NCBI GenBank assembly: GCA_963931865.1
Contig: OZ007507.1
Coordinates: 8,057,847 to 8,121,846, forward strand
Direction: 5' to 3'
DNA length: 64,000 nucleotides
Origin: Axinella damicornis
Lineage: Eukaryota > Porifera > Demospongiae > Axinellida > Axinellidae
Within the stretch, counting starts at the first letter, position 1; the number at the start of each line of letters is the position of its first letter. The position numbers were made by a program, and so were the translations under genes. Shown here piece after piece: positions 11,726 to 20,600 of this stretch. The notes beneath the pieces are model-generated. The model was not told the DNA's origin. It did no database searches and was given only the letters and a program-made list of their open reading frames with translations.

Positions 11726-12037
11726 TTACCTTGTACTCACCTTATGTGTAATATTTAATCTGCTAGTTTTGTATAAAAGACCTGTCTGTATGTTGTACTT
11801 TGGTTCTTGTATATTGTTCAATAAGATTTGCTCAGTGAGCCCCGATGTTACAATAAGTGTTCTAGGAAACAATGCGATAGTCTTTATCATCTGCCTTGAA
11901 GTATGGTCACTTGGGAAAAAGGCCGCATACTGATCATTTGTTGGATTGTACTGGGTTACCATGCCTGCCCACCAAGTATTTGCGGTACCATTCTCGTTTT
12001 CAAACTCCATTATTTTCCCATATCTGGGGTGATGCAC
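11726..12037 (-). pseudogene. Degenerate ORF inside the foldback element, possibly Tudor/chromo-like
   Basis: The minus-strand frame reads WWAGMVTQYNPTNDQYAAFF then PSD, resembling the WY-G-V-xxYN-x-Y-xxFF-D pattern of Tudor or related chromatin-binding barrels. The remaining frame is unremarkable. It has no clear ATG. It may be a captured gene fragment or a remnant of the element's own protein. Confidence 0.25.
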
Positions 12038-12040
12038 TGC

Positions 12041-12068
12041 TGTTTACTTGTGTGTGAACACAAGTAAA
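12041..12068. other. Perfect hairpin with 12-bp stem
   Basis: GTTTACTTGTGT and ACACAAGTAAAC around a 4-base loop, inside the foldback element. Possibly the remnant end of another element. Confidence 0.6.
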
Positions 12069-12254
12069 CACTTGGGTGGTGGTTGGTTGTATAACGTCCA
12101 TTTTCCTTTTCCTACATCTGAGAGCGCTTTTACCCTTATTAGTGTTCATTAGATCTTTAAGCACTGACTTACTGGTGCCTTGAAAGCTGCATTTCTTATC
12201 AGGTGGTCCATATTGGGCATCCGGATCCTAGTGTCTAGACATGTGTTCCAGCCA

Positions 12255-12475
12255 ATGTTAATTGTTTTAGTTAACTACAACTAAAACTATAACGCATTAA
12301 AATTAAAACTAAAATGAGGACTGTCTCAGCCTGTTAATTAAAACTACAACTAAACTAATATTTAAATCACCCAAAAAGTGGTTACTAAAAGAGCCTTTAC
12401 TAATTAGCCCTTTGGAGAATTAAAACTAAAAACTAAACAATGCGACTTCTACCTAATTATAACCAAAAACTACCC
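12255..12475. repeat. Dispersed TAACTAAAACTAA-rich repeat, copy 2
   Basis: Shares AACTAAAATGAGGACTGT and AATGCGACTTC with the copy at 55645-55755. It lies inside the foldback element. Confidence 0.55.
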
Positions 12476-12479
12476 GCCC

Positions 12480-12775
12480 CCACCTGTGCAGCCCCTGTCA
12501 CAAGCCTAGCCCCACCCCCTAGCTGTACAGCTAGCCTAGGCCCACCCTACTGTACATGTACCTGTGCAGCTAGCCTAGCCCCGCCCTCAGTCTAGCCCCA
12601 CCCCAGTTGTACAACTCGCCTCCAATTGCAGTTTCATCCAGCTCCTCCCACTCCCTACTTATGCAGCTAGCCTAGCCCCGCCCTCCAATTGCAGCCAGCT
12701 CCTCCCACCCTCTAGTTGTACAGCTAGCCTAGCCCCGCCCTCCAATTGCAGTTTTTACCCAGCTCCTCCCACTTA
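12480..12775. repeat. Tandem repeat of CTAGCCCCGCCCTCCAATTG units
   Basis: Three to four imperfect units containing GTACAGCTAGCCTAGCCCCG, CCTCCAATTGCAG and CCAGCTCCTCCCAC. The last unit merges into the right arm of the foldback element. Its inverse is at 11070-11116 in the left arm. Confidence 0.65.
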
Positions 12776-13475
12776 TATCACTCATGCATATTCCGTATCT
12801 TGCGTCCGTCGATCCATGCATCTTACGAGGGAAGATTTTACGTCACTTCAATCGACGTAAAATCCTGCCACGTAAGATATTATACTATCCCAACTTACAC
12901 TGGGGGATTTTACGTCATTTGGGCGTACGTAAAATCGTCCCACGTACTGTACGTGGAGTTGTTGACGTAAAATCGTCCCACGTACTACACGTGGGATTTT
13001 TTACTATTTTACGTAAAGATATGCACGACCGTCTAGTTAACGTTCCGCCCCACAAACATCCCACTTCCGTCACTCACAGAAACACGACACGTTAAATCTT
13101 AGTTGTGTGTCCCTTGGAGAAAGGGCTTCTTATAGGTAGCCTCATTTCCATGCAGGCTTCTACCCAGCCTCGCAGCTATAATTATAGCGAGCTGGAGGCG
13201 TGGTCAAAAGCTACTAACAATACTAAAGGCGATAATTGTACATGTACTGAACTCATTTGGATAAACCAACAAAAAAATTACTAATCAATGTATAGTTTTG
13301 GTCCAGATCCCTCTCTCAAGATCATTATAAAAGGATGTATCATCCAAGTTCAGTCAGGAATCCACTGCTGTAATGGGAGTATATCTTCTTCGCTGCGTCC
13401 CTCTTGCCAAACCTGTGTAAGAGGAATACAATGTTGCAAACTCAGCAGTGACAACGAGGGGAAGACTAGAGGTGT

Positions 13476-14280
13476 TCACAGAACACATACCCCGCGCGGA
13501 ACGTCTACAGGATACAGTGCAGCTACAATTGACGTGACATCTCTGCCGATGTGCACCGAACAGGTGCTATCGGCTTGGTCTGGACCTTTACCCATTAGCT
13601 CCATCACGACCGACTTCAGATCCCAAACCCTCATCTGAGGCTGCATTGTACTCCAACTGAGTCCTGATTTGGGGTCGTACTTTATGAGGAGTGAGGATAA
13701 AGCAATTGAGCAAATCTCACACTCTTTGAAAATGTCATGGACCGGGAGCTGACCAGGACGTGAAGTCAACTTAGCGATTGCTTCAGCCAAGAAGTATGTG
13801 AAGATTGAATGTCCTAAAGGACCCAGGACTAGAGACGCCTCGTTGGCAGTGCATGCACTGATGACATATTGACCCAACTCTTGCTTTCCCCAATTCGCAG
13901 AGGACGTCAACTCCTTTGCAATGCCTCCTGCATAGCAGCAGTCAAGCGTCAAGAGAGTGTACTTCGCGGATTGCACCCACATCCACGAGAGCAGTGAGAA
14001 CGTGCTGGGCATCTGCGACTGCCACGGGAGTCAGTGTTTTGTGCTTGAAGTTGGGGCTTGTTTGATGGCCAATCCCGTAGCTCACCATGTAGCTTTCTGC
14101 AGGTTCGAACTGGAAGCACTCCGTTGGTTCGTTTGATAAGACTACGAAGCAACCGTCATCTTTCTTGACCATTTTGTGGAAGTAGGGCTGGCTTTCCGAC
14201 AGTCCCAATCTTGATAGCAACTTGACAACCAGTAAAGTTGATATTAATTTCTTCTGGGTTGTCCGACATATTTTTTCCAT
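13476..14280 (-). pseudogene. Caspase-like (peptidase C14) gene fragment lacking the catalytic His region
   Basis: The minus-strand part 14012-13476 contains TLDCCYAGGIAKEL (active-site Cys block DCCYxGG), QYVISACTANEASLVLGPLG and HSIFTYFLAEAI, the p20/p10 region of metacaspase/caspase-like proteins. The N-terminal part (14280-13942) has KTLTPVAVADAQHVLTALVD, the usual start of the p20 fold, after a leader of unknown type. The two parts are in different frames and only about a dozen residues separate them, whereas this family normally has some 60-70 residues there including the Gly-His catalytic motif. The gene therefore carries an internal deletion plus frameshift and cannot encode an active protease as read. 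In animals such proteins act in cell-death or immune signalling. Confidence 0.75.
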
Positions 14281-14416
14281 GATTACTTCGGTGTAGTTTC
14301 GGAACCAGACCAGATCCGGTCTGATTCCGAGACTACGATCATGTGTACTTTGTACTTGAAGAGGACAGATCGCCGAGCGCGCTCCGCAGTCACTGAGTCA
14401 AACGATACTCATACTG

Positions 14417-14665
14417 ATGGTCTCTGATGGGTCCAGTGGTCCCGCGGGTCTCAAAATGAGATCAGGATTCGACTATGTAGCCACCCGCATAATTAGGGGG
14501 GTTGCCTCAGACCCCGCCTCTTGGTCTGCAACTGTGTCTGTGGTAAGTACATTTTGTAAAAGCTGCATGTGTACGTATGTGGTGGAATATAAGAGTATTA
14601 GCTAAATCACCCTAGCAAGGGATGTTGCTGGTTTATAATCAGGACACCCAAGGGTGTAGCACCCT

Positions 14666-14698
<33 letters not shown>

Positions 14699-17600
14699 CT
14701 AATGAGACACAACCCCCCCCCCCCAAGTAAGAGAGTGATTTAAAGCTTATAGCTAGGTGGTTGCTAGTCTAACGGGCTAGCCCCTCAGATTTTCCCCAGC
14801 ACAGAGCGACTCACTAGCACGGAGTTTTATCTGCTTTTCACAAATCTGTGCAGGGCCACATTAAAATCACCAAGCTAAGAGCCTAAGTGGTCACGCATAT
14901 CCAAGAGCCTCTCCAATTCACCTAAAGCATTGCAAAACTCACCGGATGGGAGCCCATTGTCATAAGGCTATGACATCAATTGCATAAGGTCTATTGCTGA
15001 ATAAGCTCTACTATAAGTCCATGTAATAATAGACTAAGTGTTGATGTTGTAGCTGTACCTTATACTTAGCCTCGTACCCTCGGACGGGCGGGGCCTGGGC
15101 ACGAGGCTACCTTACACTATACAAGACTAGTGCACTTAAATGCTGGTCTCGGCCAGACCCAGACCCAACCAATCCCAGCTCAGATCGTTTCCAGTATACT
15201 GGAAGCGGTCACAGATGGGGTTGGTCTGGGTCCAGGGAAACGTATGTTAGTACACTGGTCTTGTATAGTATAGTGTTACATAAGGCCATTCCATATTGAA
15301 GCCTTGTTGCAGGGGAATTCCCCCAGCAGCTTGTCAGCTGTAGAAACATCTTGTGACTATAATTAATTAACCTTTGTTTTTTTTTCTATAATAATTTATG
15401 CTGCATAGCAATGGATACATGAGTAGCAATCTATGCTAATATGAACATGTACCCAGACAACACACAACACACTCATCATATACTAATCTTAGTGAGTTCG
15501 ACACGCAACCGGGGAAGGAACTACAGGTACCCATGACACACTACTTCTTGTACATCCTTTCCTAATCTCCAGACGGGCAACTATGAAAGCAGGAACGGAA
15601 TGGAACGCGGAACGGAATGCGGAACGGAAGTAAGATGCGGGCCGCGCGCTGGACTCACCCAAAAATCTGTAAAATGCCTTTTTCAGTGTAGGACAGAAGC
15701 TAAGCATACTTATTTATTCACTAAGGTCGCTTGCATAGCCTGCTTTCGTGTCTTTCCTCGAGTCGGTAGAGTCAAAGGTCACGTGCATATTAATTTTAAT
15801 GAGCTTCAATGAAAAGGTTAGAAGAGCATTTATTTACCGCAGACATCGAACTCCAGCCTTTTGCTGAAGCATAGAAAACAAAATAATATTCCTCTATCTT
15901 CCCCGAATGACTGAAGCGCATTTTGCTGAAGCTCATTAAATATGCACATGACCTTTGACCTCTACCGACTCGAGGAAAGACACGAAAGCAGGCTATGCAA
16001 GCGGCCTTAGTGAATAAAGAAGTATGCTTAGCTTCTGTCCTACACTGAAAAAATTTTACAGATTTTTGGGTGAGTCCAGTCCAGTCTAGCGGGCGGCCCG
16101 CATCTTACTTCTGTTCCGCGTTCCGTTCCGCGTTCCGTTTCGTTCCTGCTTTCATAGTTGCCCTCTCCAGACCAGGAACTCCGTCACGCTGCCTGTATAA
16201 CACACCCCTGGCAACCTCAATAGCTGTACATTTAGCAAACTCGTTCTCATTGAGGCTCCTTGCTGCAACTGGAGTCCAGGTCTCCTCACCAGATGCAGAG
16301 GTGCAACGTAGTCCTGGGGTACCATCACTGCTTTTAAATTGCACTGACTTACAGGACACTAACCCAGCCAGTTGGATATCATCCACTGTTCCACTATGGC
16401 TAGCCAGTGAGTGGTCTTTAATTGGAGTAGCCATGCCCTGAGGCCGTTCAGTTACTTGAACAGTGTTTGCTCGTGCCTCAACCTCAGATTCAGCTCCATG
16501 AAAGAATTCCAACTGTTTATTGGCTAGCCTCGGCCCTGGTTCCAGTCGGGCTAGCTGCACACGGAGTCCGTTTATGATCAGCTATGGCCACTGCCAACAA
16601 TCACACTTGCTCGAGCCTTGATTTGAACTCCACTTGAGGCCTCCAGCTGTTTCTTACGATGTAGGAACTCCTGCAATCGTCATTGGCTCCTCCTCTGCTG
16701 TGAGGGGGATTTCTTCCGTTTAGTACGGCAACTCGGGCCTGTGGTTAACATGGGCGTTCTGCTTTTGCAGCGAAGATAGGTCGGGCCTCCGGACAAGTTG
16801 CACGAAAACACCCCTCGCACTCTCCTGCAGTTACCGGGAGAGTTTTCTACCTGATGTCAGCGCCGTCTGAATGCAAACAACAACAGGCTAAGGGAGCAGT
16901 AAATTCACCGTCATCTTCTTCCTGTTCGTCAAATGCACTACTATCTCTGTAAAATACGTCACCACTTTGTTTTACAGTCACATGTGGCTAAAATGGAATT
17001 CAGTCCTTGTGCAATATATTGATTCCAGCCCTCGTACAGTGCGGCTATACAAGGGCAGTTACATATCGAGGGTGGGGTTTGTTGACACTTAGCATGGGGG
17101 GGGGGGGGGGGGGGTCACGAGATGTTTCTACAGACATGCTCAGGTTACTGCTGGGGAATTCCCCTGCTCAATTTGGAATGGCCTTATGTACACTATACTA
17201 TACAAGACTAGCGTGCTATTGGATGCACGTGCCTGGCCCTGTGACTTGGAGCTGTACTTGGCTAGGCTTGCTCTGACCATAGTAGTCTGGCTTGGCTAGG
17301 CTGGTTTTGAAATTATAGTGCTCTCATAGAATTGCTGACCGACCTCGTGATATAGCCGAGCAAGCTCATAACATTTTTGAGCGACCCCCTTAACTCCCCT
17401 TAACTGTTTTAAGCGACCTCATAACATTTCAGATCAACCTCATCAAATTTGGGAACCGGCCTTTGAATTTTGGCAAGTGAGATCATTTTCCTGAACTACT
17501 ACCTACCCCCAGCTAGGGTTGCAAATAAATCCTCAGATTTATTTGCATACAGCCTAATTCGACCTTCACCCTTGGAAACAGGTACCAATGGTGCCGCTCA

Positions 17601-20600
17601 CTGGCTGTGTGTGACGATAATCCCTAGCAAGGCTGGTGTGGTTACCATGCAGACAAGGAAGCCGACCAAATATACCTTTCCAGTCCGGCCTTATCCAATC
17701 TCTGCCCAGAAGACTTGGACCTTGTCCTCCCACCGCATACAGGGTTAACTCGGCACTGACATCCTGGTAGCTCACCTCTTACCTTCCTTCATCTCTCCAA
17801 CCACAGGCATCTGCTCTCCTGTGTAGATTTTCAGAAGAGCTGATCGGTGGGCATTCAGCAAACATCTTTTCCCATGTGGTGGTTGAAGTCACGATTTTCC
17901 CCCTACCACACCCAGGAAGATCAGATAAATTGCCTGGTATCTTAAGGAATACCTCTGAACTTCACATTAGCTAGATTGCCCATGTGCAACGAAGATTCTA
18001 GATGCTAAGAGTCACAGCAGGTTGAACGGGGAACAAGACTGCCGATTCGAGGTTTAAATACTAAACTACTGTAAATATTGCCTCACTCGCACAGTCAACT
18101 AACATCATTGTAACTTGATGCAATCGTCGAATTGATTGTGGCCCTATTCTACCCGTGATGTGCTGATGATTCACATGTATCTGTTGTGCAGGTGAGGGTT
18201 CTGGACAGAGATGGGCATGATGTCATGCAGTGTCCAAAGGGATGGCAGTGTATTGCTGACAACACTAATGTAAGTTCATACATACATTTGACTTATAAGG
18301 CTTCGTATGTTTTGAACACTCTGCTTTGATTACCTTGAGGTAAAGGAGCATGCTGAAATGATTGGCAAGTTGTTCCTAGTAATCTGTAGGTAATCATAAT
18401 CTTTAGTGTTCTCTGAATGTCAAAACATTGTGATTGTCCCCTTACATTCCCGTGCACACACACAGACACAATTTTTGCTGCTGCATTGTGTATTCATACA
18501 TACACAAACACACAAAATTAGAATCCCCCCCCCCCCCCCCCCCCCCCCCCTCACACACACACACACATATACAGCACACGCTCTTCCCATGTTCCCATGG
18601 TGCTGGTTGTGGAAGTGGTGCGAAAAGTGCTGCACCTGGGAAGGTTGGCATACCAAGATCCAACAGAGGCTGTCCTCAAATACACAAAGGTCAGTTACAG
18701 CATGGATAATCGAGCACGGGGAACTGGATTGTAAATGCGCGTGCCACCCTATTCTTAATGTATGGAATGTCGGCACGGCCTTTGATTGAATGTGGGTTTC
18801 GCTGGTTTTTTGTTGTACCTCTAGTGCCACACAGGGGGGCTTACCTCTTGTACCGTCGGATCGGCCTTCAACCGGTGTATGCCCAAGCAGTAAGTTTTGC
18901 TCCTGAGTCGTAGATAAAAGCATGCTTGGGTTGTCCAAAAACAGACATAATTATCGTGACACCCGTCTACTGTTGCACCTCTGGTGCCACAAAGAAACCG
19001 TTCTGATGCTTACCTTTCGTATAGTTCGATCGGTCTTGAACTGGTGTATGCCCAAAAAGGCAACTTTCACTCCTGAGTAAAGACTGGTAACGGCATACTT
19101 GAGCGAAACCCGCATTCAATCCCGTAAACGTGTGTTTCCAATCCAATTCCCCGTGCTCTATTATCCATGGGTACAGCAAGTGAGATGGATTCTTGGTCAT
19201 CCGATCCCTGAACAGGTTTAATGGGCGACAGCAGCCCTCCTTGATTTCTGGGCAAATGCTGGGCCGAAGTCCTCTGGAGTGAATTTTAGCTCTGTCCATA
19301 TATGGGCCCCGTTCCCACACTCTAAAGGGGAGGACAAACTGAGTGTATATCCTGGGAATGAGGCAACAATTGGTGCCATCCATGTGTTAAGCTAGCTAGT
19401 GTTTATCTTCAGCCAAGTAAATCCTTAGAGATCGAATTCCCATCAAGGTCGACCTTTGGGATGACCAAGATGGCTCCAGAATTATGAACAAGAGTTTGAG
19501 ACTATGTAGCTCCCACAACACAGGGCTTACTGGAGGTGTGGTCACTCATGGGCACACCTGTGTACCTGACTTGAGTGGGCGTGTTGTGTGGTTGAACCCA
19601 CCAATCATAGCCCCATTCCTGGCCACATCGGAGTAGAGAAAGCAGCACTGCTCTCGCTCAACATTCTCTCAAAGTTCTAGTAGCATTTGCTGTTGCCTGC
19701 AGTATATGACCATCACACCTCAGAACCACAGACTGCATGTGTGGTGGTCAGTGGGTCATGTTAGTTTCCAATCAAGTTCTCAATGCTGTGTGATGAACCT
19801 GATTAGGCAAAGGTCATGTGCTTATGGCATGTAATGGTCCAGTAGCTGTTGCTAAGGAAATGAGGAGGTCGCTGTAGCTACTGTACGAACCCCCCCTTGG
19901 ACATATTCTCACATAATTATGTGGCATGAACAGATGAAAGCACTCTTGCTATCTTTTCTATGCAGTGCGTAGCTCCCATGACTGTAGCCATTGAAGAGTA
20001 GAGGTAGCTAGGCACAGTGAGCAACCGTGTAGCCGTGAACTTGTAGCTATAGTTAGATCAGTGATCAGTCTCACTCTTGCAGTCTTTGTTGCCGTGTGGT
20101 AGTGCCCATCGCTGTAGCTATTGAAGGGATAGACTCGTGAGTGGTCTCCGTCCCTGTTGTAGCCATCCAAGTAGTACAAGCTTTACAAGTATCTCTTTTA
20201 GGTTTTTATCGTATTATATTCCAGGGTTCTGGGATTTGCCAGCCCTTGTCTCGGCTGGTTAGTGACTATCGGACGGTTCTCTGTCCAGTGAATACTGTTC
20301 TGATGTTGTAACTTGTAGTTATTCGCTTTGATATCTTTGCTCAGTGCTGTGATGTATGGAATGCACATGGTGGCTGCTGGAGGCTCCCGGTCTTCTGATG
20401 GTATCTTTTGTCGGTTTGCGTCTCTGATGAACTGCATTGTGTGGTTGGGATATTAAGGGTTGACTTAACCTGTGGACGGCTACGTTAATCCTGTTACATA
20501 TAATCTCACCATTGCTAGACAAACGGGTCTGACACTAGCCTCGTTCCTATAGGAGGAGAAAAGGGCCTGGTTTCCACTGTTTGTGCTTACCCTATTTATC

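Larger units (their letters stand above)
10793..13018. mobile_element. 2.2-kb foldback element with reiterated ACGTAAAATC arms
   Basis: Ends are inverse copies: CTTTACGTAAAATAG at 10793 and CTATTTTACGTAAAG ending at 13018. The arms match inversely over roughly 300 bp (10793-11116 and about 12730-13018). Each arm contains several copies of GACGATTTTACGT joined by CCCACGTnnnnACGTGGG palindromes. The left arm has one extra unit (GGGTAGTACGTGGGACG). The interior holds the diverged ORF at 11726, a perfect hairpin at 12041-12068, a TAACTAAAA repeat and a CCCGCCCTC repeat. No transposase and no clear target duplication were found, so the class is undetermined. Confidence 0.8.
15258..17211. mobile_element. 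1.95-kb terminal-inverted-repeat element with a degenerate ORF
   Basis: 15258-15360 and 17114-17211 are inverse copies (CTTGTATAGTATAGTGT, ATAAGGCCATTCCA, GCAGGGGAATTCCCC, TGTAGAAACATCT), with a poly-G tract lengthening the right arm. They enclose a palindromic element (15574-16163) and a degenerate minus-strand reading frame (16164-16830). No target duplication was identified. It may be a DNA transposon with a decayed internal gene, later invaded by the palindromic element. Confidence 0.65.
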
